Positions 16,742 through 25,036 of a stretch of DNA of 64,000 nt are shown here, in pieces. The notes under the pieces were generated by a model, which was not told the DNA's origin, did no database searches, and saw nothing but the letters and a program-made list of their open reading frames with translations. Origin of the DNA: Bacteroidales bacterium (GTDB lineage Bacteria > Bacteroidota > Bacteroidia > Bacteroidales > Muribaculaceae). Numbering within the stretch: position 1 is the first letter of the stretch; every line of letters begins with the position of its first letter. The DNA is taken from NCBI GenBank assembly GCA_014800815.1, contig JAAVFI010000013.1, positions 1 to 64,000 of the forward strand. The letters are read 5' to 3'. The position numbers were made by a program, and so were the translations under genes.

Positions 16742-18673
16742 TTATGCGTCGATGTTGGCGTATGTAGCGTTAGATTCGATGAAGTCGCGGCGGGGAGCCA
16801 CATCTTCGCCCATAAGCATGGAGAATATACGGTCGGCTTCTACGGCGTCGCTGATCTGCACTTGCTTGAGGATGCGGTGCTCGGGCGACATTGTCGTGTA
16901 GCGGAGCTCGTCGTCCGACATCTCACCGAGACCTTTGTAGCGCTGTACTGAGGTGCGCTCGCCGTATTTCTCGATGAACTGCTGTACCTGCATATCGTTC
17001 CAGCAGTATTCCTCGTTTTTGCCGAGCTTGCACTTGTACAGAGGGGGCGATGCGAGGTAGAGGTAGCCCTGCTCGATGAGCGGACGCATGCAGCGGAAGA
17101 AGAAGGTCATCAGAAGGGTGGCGATGTGGGCGCCGTCGACGTCGGCATCGGTCATGATGATAACCTTGTGGTAGGCGAGTTTGCTCAGGTTGGGAGCATC
17201 CTTATCTTCTTCAGTACCGATAGTTACGCGGAGTGCCTTGTAGAGATTGGAGATTTCCTGGCTCTCGAATATGCGGTGCTCGATAGCTTTCTCCACGTTG
17301 AGAATCTTACCGCGGAGGGGGAGTACGGCCTGGAAGCGGCGGTCGCGCGCCTGCTTGGCTGTACCGCCTGCGGAGTCACCTTCGACGAGGAATATCTCGC
17401 AGTCTTCGGCAGTGCGGCTCGAGCAGTCGGTGAGCTTGCCGGGGAGGCCTCCACCAACGAGGGGAGTCTTGCGCATCACTTCCTGACGGGCGCGGAGGGC
17501 TGCAGTGCGGGCACGAGCGGCGAGAATCACCTTCTCGACGATAGTCTTTGCCTGCTGGGGATGCTCTTCGAGGTAGTTGCCGAGGGCTTCGCTTACGGCT
17601 ACCTGTACGGCACCCATCACCTCGTTGTTGCCGAGCTTGGTCTTGGTCTGGCCTTCGAACTGAGGCTCCATGACCTTGACAGAGATAACGGCGGTAAGGC
17701 CGTCGCGGAAGTCGTCGCTTGCGATTTCTACCTTGGCGTTCTTGAGGAGGCCGTTTTCGTCGGCATACTTCTTGAGTGTGCTTGTGAGGCCGCGGCGGAA
17801 GCCGGTGAGGTGAGTACCACCTTCGATAGTGTTGATGTTGTTTACGAAGGAGTAGATGTTCTCGTTAGAGGAGGTATTGTAAGTGAAGGCCACTTCGATA
17901 GGTACTCCTGCACGCTCGGTGTTGAGGTCGATCACATCGTTGATGAGGGGCTCCTTGTTGGCGTCGATATACTCAACGAATTCCTTGAGTCCTTCGCGCG
18001 AGTAGAAGGTCTCGGTGCGGGGCTTGCCTTCGGCGTCGAGCTCGCGCATGTCGGTGAGGTGGAGAGTGATACCGGCGTTGAGGAATGCGAGGTCGCGGAG
18101 GCGGTTGGCAAGTGTGGAGTAGTTGTAGACGGTGGTTGTGAAGATGCTGCCGTCGGGTTTGAAAGTGACGGTGGTACCGGTGTGGTCGCTTTCGCCTACG
18201 ATTTCGAGAGCGCTTGTGGGCTTGCCGCAGCTGTACTCCTGAGCGTAGATTTTGCCGTTTCGGCGAACTTCGGCGCGGAGATAGGTAGAGAGAGCGTTTA
18301 CACATGAGACACCCACACCGTGGAGACCGCCTGATACCTTGTAGTTGCTCTTGTCGAACTTACCGCCGGCATGGAGTACGGTGAGGACGACTTCGAGGGC
18401 GCTCTTGTGCTCTTTTTCGTGCATATCCACGGGGATACCGCGGCCGTCGTCTTCTACAGTGATTGAGTTGTCTTCGTTTATCGTTACCTTGATATCCTTG
18501 GCGTATCCTGCCAGGGCTTCGTCTATGGAGTTGTCCACCACCTCATAGACAAGGTGATGAAGACCTTTTTCGGAAATATCGCCGATGTACATCGCCGGGC
18601 GCTTGCGGACTGCTTCGAGTCCCTCGAGCACCTGAATGTTACTGGCGCTGTATTCCTCTTGATTTTCAGCCAT
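16742..18673 (-). CDS. gyrB: DNA gyrase subunit B
   Basis: ATPase subunit of gyrase, which with GyrA introduces negative supercoils. The 643 residues show the GHKL ATP-binding blocks (VDNSIDEALAG, VEDDGRGIPV, SGGLHGVGVSCVNAL), the transducer domain, and the TOPRIM metal site (LVEGDSAGGTAKQARDR and DADVDGAHI). The tail (GLGEMSDDELRYTTM) is characteristic. The ParE paralogue is the main alternative, but the ATPase start EGLEAVRKRPAMYIG and the length favour GyrB. A consensus promoter lies just upstream; gyrA is not in this window. Confidence 0.93.
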   Translation of the reverse strand: MAENQEEYSASNIQVLEGLEAVRKRPAMYIGDISEKGLHHLVYEVVDNSIDEALAGYAKDIKVTINEDNSITVEDDGRGIPVDMHEKEHKSALEVVLTVLHAGGKFDKSNYKVSGGLHGVGVSCVNALSTYLRAEVRRNGKIYAQEYSCGKPTSALEIVGESDHTGTTVTFKPDGSIFTTTVYNYSTLANRLRDLAFLNAGITLHLTDMRELDAEGKPRTETFYSREGLKEFVEYIDANKEPLINDVIDLNTERAGVPIEVAFTYNTSSNENIYSFVNNINTIEGGTHLTGFRRGLTSTLKKYADENGLLKNAKVEIASDDFRDGLTAVISVKVMEPQFEGQTKTKLGNNEVMGAVQVAVSEALGNYLEEHPQQAKTIVEKVILAARARTAALRARQEVMRKTPLVGGGLPGKLTDCSSRTAEDCEIFLVEGDSAGGTAKQARDRRFQAVLPLRGKILNVEKAIEHRIFESQEISNLYKALRVTIGTEEDKDAPNLSKLAYHKVIIMTDADVDGAHIATLLMTFFFRCMRPLIEQGYLYLASPPLYKCKLGKNEEYCWNDMQVQQFIEKYGERTSVQRYKGLGEMSDDELRYTTMSPEHRILKQVQISDAVEADRIFSMLMGEDVAPRRDFIESNATYANIDA

Positions 18674-18721
18674 ATACTGATGTATTATTATTGAATGTTT
18701 TGTATCGCTGTTTTAAGCATA

Positions 18722-18751
18722 CAAAGATAGTGATTTTTTGTCGAACGGCAA
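18722..18751 (-). promoter_or_regulatory. Bacteroidetes-type promoter for gyrB
   Basis: Read on the minus strand, TTG (18749-18751) is followed after 19 bp by TATCTTTG (18722-18729). The start codon is about 50 nt downstream. Confidence 0.75.
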
Positions 18752-18768
18752 AAAATTACGGATAAGTT

Positions 18769-19905
18769 TTAGCGCATCAGGAATGCGATGTGTCCGGGGA
18801 TATCGCCTGTTTTTGCGGTCCACTTGAGAGTGCCCTCGGGGCTGTAGCAGCGGAGCTCGCCCGACGATACGTAGTTGCGTGCGTCGGTGATGAAGATATC
18901 GCCGTTAGAGGGCTGTACGGCAACGCAGTAGGGTGCCATGATAGAAGCCTGAGTGCCGTCGGTGATGAAGTCGTCGCCTTTGGCTGCGGTGCGGGTGTCG
19001 ACGGTTCCGTAGATGTTTGTCGAGTTCCACGATTCGTCGTAGACGGTGGCGTAGTAGTAGAGTTTGTCGCCGCTGATTGTGAAGTTTGTACAGGGGATGT
19101 CGAGGGCAATGGGGCTGCCGAATTCGGCTTTGCCTTCTTTGGGGAGCTTGTAGAGGTTGGAGGGGATGTCGTAGTAGTTGCCGCGCGAGCTTACCCAGAG
19201 GTTGCCCTCGTTGTCGGCGCGGAGGTGGTGCATGTTCACGTCCACTTCGATGCTGCCGGTCATGGTGAAGCTGTCGAGACTTACTACAGATATAGTGCGG
19301 TCGTAGTTAGGAGCCTGGAACTGGCCTGAGTTGGCTACGTAGAGCTTGCCGTCGGCAATTACAATTTCTTCGGGCTGAAGGCCTACCGAAACGCTGCCGG
19401 TGATAGTGCCGGTGGTGGTGTCGAAGCGTACTACGGAGCCGCAGTCGCCTGTTCCGCCCACGAATGAGCTTACGTATGCGTTGCCCTTGTCGTCGAATGC
19501 GATGTTGCGGCACGAGGGAATGTCGACGTGACCCATAGACTTGCATGTGGCGGCATCGAGGATTTCCACCTTGTTCGAGCCGGTGACTACTATGAAGAGT
19601 TTGTTGCCGTCAATGGCTATATCGTTGCCGGTATCGCCCAGTTCGAGCACGGCGTTGGGGTTGCGTTCGGGATAGAGGTTGCGGATGTACTCGGCAGTGG
19701 CGTAGTCGAAGAAGTCGATAGTGCACTTGTTTGCGCCCATATTGCCTTCGTTCATTACATATACGCCGGCTACGGGGCCGGCGGTATCGGGAGTTGCACC
19801 TTCTACGGGTTCACGTTCAGCCGAAATCACCACGGGGTCGTCGTTGTGGCATGCTGTGAGGGCAGCCATAGCTGCGATAATAAAGAAGCGGTTCAGTTTC
19901 ATCAT
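18769..19905 (-). CDS. Beta-propeller (YncE/DUF5074-like) lipoprotein
   Basis: A 378-residue exported lipoprotein. From the start MMKLNRFFIIAAMAALTAC the lipobox cysteine is near residue 19; the ORF-track start 24 codons earlier would hide the signal peptide and lie across the promoter. The mature part is built of repeated short strands typical of a seven-bladed propeller, with phrases such as GNDIAIDGNKLFIVV, GLQPEEIVIADGKLYVAN and PSNGDIFITDARNYV. Such proteins sit on the periplasmic or outer face of the outer membrane, and some act in metal or vitamin uptake systems. No partner receptor is adjacent, so the role stays open. Confidence 0.8.
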   Translation of the reverse strand: MMKLNRFFIIAAMAALTACHNDDPVVISAEREPVEGATPDTAGPVAGVYVMNEGNMGANKCTIDFFDYATAEYIRNLYPERNPNAVLELGDTGNDIAIDGNKLFIVVTGSNKVEILDAATCKSMGHVDIPSCRNIAFDDKGNAYVSSFVGGTGDCGSVVRFDTTTGTITGSVSVGLQPEEIVIADGKLYVANSGQFQAPNYDRTISVVSLDSFTMTGSIEVDVNMHHLRADNEGNLWVSSRGNYYDIPSNLYKLPKEGKAEFGSPIALDIPCTNFTISGDKLYYYATVYDESWNSTNIYGTVDTRTAAKGDDFITDGTQASIMAPYCVAVQPSNGDIFITDARNYVSSGELRCYSPEGTLKWTAKTGDIPGHIAFLMR

Positions 19906-19928
19906 TTTAAAAGGGTTGAAATCGGGTG

Positions 19929-19959
19929 CAAAATTAGCAAAAAAATCATTGTGCGGCAA
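19929..19959 (-). promoter_or_regulatory. Bacteroidetes-type promoter for the propeller lipoprotein
   Basis: On the minus strand TTG (19957-19959), a 20-bp spacer and TAATTTTG (19929-19936). This supports the start at 19905 over the longer ORF. Confidence 0.7.
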
Positions 19960-19984
19960 ATGCTTACTTTTGAACATCTTTTAG

Positions 19985-19992
19985 TAATTTTG
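19985..19992 (+). promoter_or_regulatory. -7 element for the GlmU-like gene
   Basis: TAATTTTG lies 23 nt before the ATG at 20016. No TTG occurs at the right distance upstream, so only the -7 part is supported. Confidence 0.5.
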
Positions 19993-20015
19993 CAGACTGA
20001 ACCAAAACATACGCT

Positions 20016-21164
20016 ATGAAAATTGCAGTATTCGATGATGCCCGTATACGTGCCGAGCTTTTGCCTCTTACTTATACACGGCCTATAGCAAGCATCCGCG
20101 TGGGCATCGACACTATATATGAAAAATGGCAGGCTTTCGTGCCCGGTGAATATTCGCACCGCCCCGGCACCGACTACCTCGCCGAGATATTCAAGGAAGA
20201 TGCTGAGGCCGAGCTGTTTATAGCCGGCCACGTCATACCCGACGCTGCGCTTGCCGCTGCAGTGGCCTCGCTGGGCGAAAACGCCGCGCTTAAAGCGGGC
20301 GACACAGTCATAGCATATCGCGGTGCGGGTAGTGATATAGTTGAGTATCAGAGAGAAATCAAAGCCGTAGAGCATCTCTATGATATATTCCTGCACAACG
20401 GTGATGCCCTAAAAGACGATTTTGCCCGTATCACGGCAGGCCGTAAGTCGGCACCAGTCAGTGCTACAAATGTAGTAATCGGCGACCCCTCCCTCATATT
20501 TATAGAAGAAGGGGCGAAGGTCGAAGGTGCTTTCCTCAATACCAACGCCGGACCTATCTACGCCGGAGAGAATGCCGAGATTATGGAAGGCTCAATGCTT
20601 CGCGGTCCTATTGCTCTCTGCGAGCATGCCGTGGTGAACATGGGCTCGAAGATTTACGGCGCCACAACCCTCGGACCGTGGTGCAAAGTGGGCGGCGAGC
20701 TCAACAATGTGGTGATGCAGTCCTACTCCAATAAGGCTCACGACGGTTTCCTCGGCAATGCCGTGATAGGCAGCTGGTGCAATATCGGAGCCGGCGCCGT
20801 GGCGTCTAACCTCAAGAATGACTATACTCCTATCAAACTGTGGAATTATCCTGCCGGACGCTTCCTCCGCACCGGTCTGCAGTTCTGCGGTCTGATAATG
20901 GGCGACCACTCGAAGGCGGGTATCAACACCATGTTCAATACCGCTACGGTGCTTGGAGTTGGCGTGAATATCCACGGTTCGGGCTTCCCGCGCAATTTCG
21001 TGGCCTCGTTCAGCGAGGGCTCGACGGCGGGGTACAGCGACGTGTCCATGACAAAATTCTTCGACATTGCCTCGCGCATGATGAGCCGTCGCGGAGTAGA
21101 GCTCACCGAGGCCGACAAGCGTATGTTCTACGCCATTCGCGAGGCCGCAGAATCGTTCAAGTGA
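20016..21164 (+). CDS. GlmU-like sugar-phosphate nucleotidyltransferase/acetyltransferase
   Basis: A 382-residue protein with a divergent nucleotidyltransferase-like N-terminus (IAVFDDARIRAELLPLTYTRP) and a left-handed beta-helix of hexapeptide repeats in the C-terminal half (VNMGSKIYGATTLGPWCKVGGE, NAVIGSWCNIGAGAV). This layout matches the Bacteroidetes alternative GlmU-related family. The usual start motif LAAGxGTRM of GlmU is missing, so uridylyltransferase activity is uncertain. It probably works in amino-sugar nucleotide or cell-wall precursor supply in the cytoplasm. It stands alone between two promoters. Confidence 0.8.
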   Translation: MKIAVFDDARIRAELLPLTYTRPIASIRVGIDTIYEKWQAFVPGEYSHRPGTDYLAEIFKEDAEAELFIAGHVIPDAALAAAVASLGENAALKAGDTVIAYRGAGSDIVEYQREIKAVEHLYDIFLHNGDALKDDFARITAGRKSAPVSATNVVIGDPSLIFIEEGAKVEGAFLNTNAGPIYAGENAEIMEGSMLRGPIALCEHAVVNMGSKIYGATTLGPWCKVGGELNNVVMQSYSNKAHDGFLGNAVIGSWCNIGAGAVASNLKNDYTPIKLWNYPAGRFLRTGLQFCGLIMGDHSKAGINTMFNTATVLGVGVNIHGSGFPRNFVASFSEGSTAGYSDVSMTKFFDIASRMMSRRGVELTEADKRMFYAIREAAESFK

Positions 21165-21172
21165 TTATTGCA

Positions 21173-21202
21173 TTGCACATTCACTATTATTTCGTAACTT
21201 TG
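21173..21202 (+). promoter_or_regulatory. Bacteroidetes-type promoter for yicC
   Basis: TTG (21173-21175), a 19-bp spacer and TAACTTTG (21195-21202). It begins 8 nt after the preceding stop codon and gives a leader of about 45 nt that includes a GC-rich hairpin (CCGCCCGTGCGGG). Confidence 0.75.
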
Positions 21203-21252
21203 CAGGTGCCAAACCGCCCGTGCGGGTGGGGCGCCAACTAATCATACAGCCT

Positions 21253-22140
21253 ATGCTATTGTCGATGACAGGCTTTGGAAAAGCCACAGCAGAAACCGCG
21301 GCGAAGAAAATCACCGTGGAAATAAAATCACTGAACTCCAAGCAGCTGGACCTCAATGTCCGCTTGCCGCTGTCTTTCCGCGAGCAGGAACTTGAGCTGC
21401 GTTCGGCAGTCGCTACCGTGCTCGAGCGCGGTAAGGTAGACGTGTACGTCTCCTCTGAGAATACACAAGGCAGTAATGCCGGTCTTACTGCGAGCCTCAA
21501 CGTGGAGGCGCTTGCAGCTTACCGTCGCCAGATATCCGAAGCGTCGGCCGCGATAGGTATTCCCGAACCGGCCGACTGGTACTCCGTTCTCCTCCGTTTC
21601 CCCGATACTATCCATGCCGAAACCGCCGAAAGTGTCGGCGAGGAAGAGGCTCTCGCGCTCAAGGAAGCCACCAAGGGTGCCGTTGAGGCCCTCATGGCAC
21701 ACCGCCGTGCCGAAGGCGAGGCTCTCGAGCGCTTCTTTGCTGAGCGAATCGAGGCTATATCCGTTCTCCTGGCGAGTGTCGCTCCCTACGAGGCCGAGCG
21801 CATAGAGAAAATACGCCAGCGCATGTCCGACGGCCTTGCCAAAATCCCCGTGGCTGAATACGACAAGGGTCGCCTTGAGCAGGAGATGATATTCTATATC
21901 GAAAAGCTCGATGTGAACGAGGAGAAGCAGCGCCTTGCACGACACCTGGCTTACTTCATCGAAACGATGAACGCTCCCAAGCCCGGTCAGGGCAAGAAGC
22001 TCGGCTTCATAGCTCAGGAAATGGGTCGCGAAATCAACACCCTCGGTTCCAAGAGCAATCACGCCGAAATGCAGGCTATCGTGGTACGCATGAAAGACCT
22101 CCTCGAGCAGATTAAAGAGCAGGTGCTCAATGTGATGTAA
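21253..22140 (+). CDS. yicC: YicC family endoribonuclease
   Basis: A 295-residue cytoplasmic protein with the family start MLLSMTGFGKA and the C-terminal blocks KLGFIAQEMGREINTLGSKSNH and QAIVVRMKDLLEQIKEQVLNV. YicC proteins were first known as stress-induced and later shown to be RNA-cleaving. The ORF track starts 11 codons earlier (MRVGRQLIIQP), inside the leader hairpin; the inner ATG gives the normal family start and length. The downstream hairpin shows it is monocistronic. Confidence 0.9.
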   Translation: MLLSMTGFGKATAETAAKKITVEIKSLNSKQLDLNVRLPLSFREQELELRSAVATVLERGKVDVYVSSENTQGSNAGLTASLNVEALAAYRRQISEASAAIGIPEPADWYSVLLRFPDTIHAETAESVGEEEALALKEATKGAVEALMAHRRAEGEALERFFAERIEAISVLLASVAPYEAERIEKIRQRMSDGLAKIPVAEYDKGRLEQEMIFYIEKLDVNEEKQRLARHLAYFIETMNAPKPGQGKKLGFIAQEMGREINTLGSKSNHAEMQAIVVRMKDLLEQIKEQVLNVM

Positions 22141-22165
22141 GTTCGCACGAGAGTGCAGAAAATAT

Positions 22166-22214
22166 AACCCGGCACAACACTCCGCATTGGCGAGGGTCTG
22201 TGCCGGGTTTTATT
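22166..22214 (+). terminator. Intrinsic terminator after yicC
   Basis: AACCCGGCACA pairs perfectly with TGTGCCGGGTT and is followed by TTATT. It lies between the convergent yicC and birA genes and may serve both. Confidence 0.8.
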
Positions 22215-22239
22215 ATGTCCTGACTCGTGGGCGTGGCTT

Positions 22240-22968
22240 TCAGATGATGTAAGCCACTTCTTTGAATGCGTATTGGCGTCCGTTGGAGAGGGTGAGGATT
22301 CCGTCGAGGGCTACGTCGGTGATACGGGCGGTGAAGGTGCCGTCGGCGTCGCGGAACGGATTTGTGCCGTCGGTCCACATCAGGCGACTCATATACTCGG
22401 ATTTGAGAGCCGCAGGGTTAGGCGAGGCGAAGTAGCGTGCGGCGTAGTCGGCCATTCGCGAGGTCACGTCGGTGAGGAATTGAGTGAGGTCGGTGGTTGC
22501 GCCGCCATTGTGCAGGATTATAGAGGTGGGATTGGGTGCGTCGGAGAGGAATTCCGTCTGATTCACGTTGATGCCCACGCCAGCTATTGCGCGCTCGATA
22601 TTCCGGCCGGCGAGTTTGTTCTCGATGAGGATTCCGCAGACTTTTTCGAGGCCGATGTATATGTCGTTGGGCCACTTGATGGTGGTACGGATGCCTTCAG
22701 GCAGTCGGCTGTCGATAGCGTCGGCTATAGCGAGCGACACTATCATCGAGAGCTCGAACTGCCTTGCCGCCTCAAGGCTTGTCGGGCGGAAAAGCATTGA
22801 GAATGTGAGGTTCTTGCCAGGCTCGGCTTCCCATGAGTTGCCTCGCTGACCGCGGCCTGCCGTCTGCGTGTGTGTGGCTATCACGGTGCAGTCGGCGGCA
22901 TCGGTGAGGCCGTTGAGAACGCTGTTGGTCGACGTGCAGGAGTCGAGGATAGTAATGTCGGGTTTCAT
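22240..22968 (-). CDS. birA: Biotin--[acetyl-CoA-carboxylase] ligase
   Basis: A 242-residue enzyme that attaches biotin to carboxylase carrier proteins through biotinyl-AMP. The biotin/ATP site appears as QTAGRGQRGNSWEAEPGKN near residues 36-54 and KWPNDIYIGLEKVCGILIEN near 98-117. It lacks the N-terminal DNA-binding domain of E. coli BirA, so it is a ligase without repressor function, the common form in Bacteroidetes. It overlaps tsaE by four nucleotides, so porX, tsaE and birA form one operon. Confidence 0.93.
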   Translation of the reverse strand: MKPDITILDSCTSTNSVLNGLTDAADCTVIATHTQTAGRGQRGNSWEAEPGKNLTFSMLFRPTSLEAARQFELSMIVSLAIADAIDSRLPEGIRTTIKWPNDIYIGLEKVCGILIENKLAGRNIERAIAGVGINVNQTEFLSDAPNPTSIILHNGGATTDLTQFLTDVTSRMADYAARYFASPNPAALKSEYMSRLMWTDGTNPFRDADGTFTARITDVALDGILTLSNGRQYAFKEVAYII

Positions 22969-23390
22969 TCAGATATCTCGAGTGTGCGGCTGTCGTCGTC
23001 GTTGACGCGGATGCGCACTGTCACGGTATCGGAGGGGAGGGCGGGAGCCACGCGTTCGGGCCATTCGAGGAGGCAGAGTGCGCCGGAGTCGAAGTAGTCT
23101 TCGATGCCGATTTCGAGTGCTTCTTCGAGCGACTCGATGCGGTAGAAATCAAAATGATAGATGAGTTCTGCCGTTGTGTCGGAGCGGTATTCGTTTACGA
23201 GCGCGAATGTGGGGCTTGCAGTCTCCTCGGGGTCAACGCCGAGAGCCTTGCAGAGTTCGTTGATGAAAGTTGTCTTTCCGGCTCCCATGTCGCCGTAGAA
23301 AGCGAATACGGTGTTGTCGCCCATGAGGCCGGCAAATTCGCGTGCTGCTTCGGGGAGCGCTTCGAGGGTAGGTATCTGTATGGTTTTCAT
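22965..23390 (-). CDS. tsaE: tRNA threonylcarbamoyladenosine biosynthesis ATPase
   Basis: A 141-residue P-loop ATPase that helps TsaB and TsaD make the t6A modification at position 37 of ANN-decoding tRNAs. Walker A is GDMGAGKTTFINELCKALGV near residues 34-53; SPTFALVNEYR and HFDFYRIES follow as expected, and LLEWPERV is the family's C-terminal block. Length is normal. It starts 4 nt after porX and overlaps birA by four. Confidence 0.95.
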   Translation of the reverse strand: MKTIQIPTLEALPEAAREFAGLMGDNTVFAFYGDMGAGKTTFINELCKALGVDPEETASPTFALVNEYRSDTTAELIYHFDFYRIESLEEALEIGIEDYFDSGALCLLEWPERVAPALPSDTVTVRIRVNDDDSRTLEISE

Positions 23391-23394
23391 TATC

Positions 23395-24942
23395 TTATGC
23401 TTTAGGGGTTAGACTTATCAGGGGCACGAGCATTTCTTCCATAGATATGCCTCCGTGCTGGAATGTTCCTGTATAGTATTGTACGTAGTGGTTGTAGTTG
23501 TTGGGGTAGGCGAAGAAGTCGTCGCGAGCGGCAAAGATATATGTTGTCGACACGTTTGGGCTGGGGAGGCCGTAGCGCGCCGGAGTCTTGATTTCATATA
23601 CCTGCTTGGCGTTGTATGCGAGGTTCTTGCCGAGCTTGTAGCGGAGGTTGGTGTTGGTGTTTTTGTCGCCAACGACCTTTATGGGGTTCTCCACACGCAC
23701 GGTGCCGTGGTCGGTGGTGAGGATTATCTTGTAGCCTTTGGCTGCTATGCGGCGGAAGATTTCGAGTGCCGACGAGTGGCGGAACCACGACTCGGTGAGG
23801 GAACGGTAGGCGGCGTTGGTGGACGCGAGTTCGCGTATCATCTTCGACTCGGTTCGGGCATGCGAGAGCATGTCGATGAAGTTGAAGATAATCACGTTGA
23901 GGTCGTTCTGCTCGAACGCATTGAAGTCGCGCAGGAGCTTCTCGCCGCCGGCGGTGTCGTTGATTTTGGTGTAGGAGAAGCGGCAGTTGCGGCGGTAGCG
24001 CTCAAACTGTGTGGCGATGAGCGGTGACTCGTTGATGTTCTTGCCTTCTTCCGAATCTTCGTCGACCCACAGTTCGGGGAACATTTTCTCTATCTGTGCC
24101 GGCATGAGACCCGAGAATATGGCGTTGCGCGCATACTGGGTAGCGGTGGGGAGAATGGTGGTGTAGAGTTCTTCCTCGAAGTTGAAGTGCTCGGCGAGTA
24201 TGGGCTTGATAGTGCGCCACTGGTCGAGGCGGAAGTTGTCGATGAGAATGAAGAATACTTTCTCACCGGCATCAAGCAGCGGGAAGACTCTCTCGGGGAA
24301 GATGCGTTGGCTCATGAGGGGACGCTCAGAGCCGTTGAGCCACCCTTCGTAGTTGCGCTTTACCCACTTGAAGAACTCTGCATTTGCCTCTTTCTTCTGC
24401 GTCTCGAGGAGTTCGCCCATGTTTGTATCGGCCTGAGCAAGTTCCATTTCGCGGAATACGAGACGATCGTAGAGGTCGTACCACGCGGCTATGCTGTCGG
24501 CATTGTTGATGAGTGTGCCGAGCTCGCCGAATTCCTGGCGGTAGTCGCTGGTAGCTTTCTCCGACACGAGGCGGTCGGAGTGCAGATGCTTCTTAATGGC
24601 GATGAGTATCTGGTTGGGGTTGACAGGCTTGATGAGGTAGTCGGCGATTTTGCTGCCGACGGCCTGATCCATGATATTCTCTTCCTCGCTCTTGGTAATC
24701 ATTATCACCGGGGTGTGAGGCAGTCGCTGCTTGATGAGCGCGAGAGTCTCAAGGCCGGTAAGGCCCGGCATGTTCTCGTCGAGGATGATGAGGTCGAAGG
24801 GCTCGGCCACGGCCATGTCGAAAGCGTCGCGGCCGTTGTTGGCCGTAATAACGTCGTAGCCCTTGTTACGGAGGAAAAGTAAATGCGGCTTCAGAAGGTC
24901 TATTTCATCGTCGGCCCAGAGGATTCGTTGCTGGCTTGTCAT
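23395..24942 (-). CDS. porX: PorX-type response regulator with PglZ phosphatase domain
   Basis: A 515-residue cytoplasmic regulator. Residues 1-125 form a receiver domain with the acidic pair in LWADDEIDLLKPH, the phosphoacceptor D55 in LIILDENMPG, and the switch residues MITKS and K near 105. Residues about 200-515 form a PglZ domain of the alkaline-phosphatase superfamily, with metal-site segments FILIDNFRLDQWR, ILTTDHGTVR and FQHGGISMEEM. This architecture is that of PorX, which with the kinase PorY and the sigma factor SigP governs type IX secretion in Porphyromonas. PorY and T9SS structural genes are not in the window. The adjacent promoter would give an almost leaderless mRNA. Confidence 0.9.
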   Translation of the reverse strand: MTSQQRILWADDEIDLLKPHLLFLRNKGYDVITANNGRDAFDMAVAEPFDLIILDENMPGLTGLETLALIKQRLPHTPVIMITKSEEENIMDQAVGSKIADYLIKPVNPNQILIAIKKHLHSDRLVSEKATSDYRQEFGELGTLINNADSIAAWYDLYDRLVFREMELAQADTNMGELLETQKKEANAEFFKWVKRNYEGWLNGSERPLMSQRIFPERVFPLLDAGEKVFFILIDNFRLDQWRTIKPILAEHFNFEEELYTTILPTATQYARNAIFSGLMPAQIEKMFPELWVDEDSEEGKNINESPLIATQFERYRRNCRFSYTKINDTAGGEKLLRDFNAFEQNDLNVIIFNFIDMLSHARTESKMIRELASTNAAYRSLTESWFRHSSALEIFRRIAAKGYKIILTTDHGTVRVENPIKVVGDKNTNTNLRYKLGKNLAYNAKQVYEIKTPARYGLPSPNVSTTYIFAARDDFFAYPNNYNHYVQYYTGTFQHGGISMEEMLVPLISLTPKA

Positions 24943-24946
24943 ACCG

Positions 24947-24977
24947 CAAAGTTACAAAGAAAGGTGCGTATCTGCAA
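24947..24977 (-). promoter_or_regulatory. Bacteroidetes-type promoter for porX-tsaE-birA
   Basis: On the minus strand TTG (24975-24977), a 20-bp spacer and TAACTTTG (24947-24954). The -7 box ends only 4 nt before the ATG, so transcription should start at or inside the start codon, unless a downstream start or another promoter is used. Confidence 0.7.
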
Positions 24978-24979
24978 GT

Positions 24980-25009
24980 AAAAAAACGGTCAGCCGCGAG
25001 ACTGACCGT
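24980..25009 (-). terminator. Intrinsic terminator of the envelope operon 25037-29407
   Basis: Read on the minus strand, ACGGTCAG and its complement form a stem followed by seven T. It lies 28 nt beyond the stop of the triplicated-barrel gene and just ahead of the porX promoter. Confidence 0.85.
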
Positions 25010-25036
25010 TGTGAGTATGGGTAGGGTGTGATTTTA

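Noticed and set aside
17126-18307. 393-codon plus-strand ORF opposite gyrB
   Set aside because: It is a mirror of the gyrB reading frame, with a Gly/Val/Glu-rich product unlike any family; GyrB is unmistakable.
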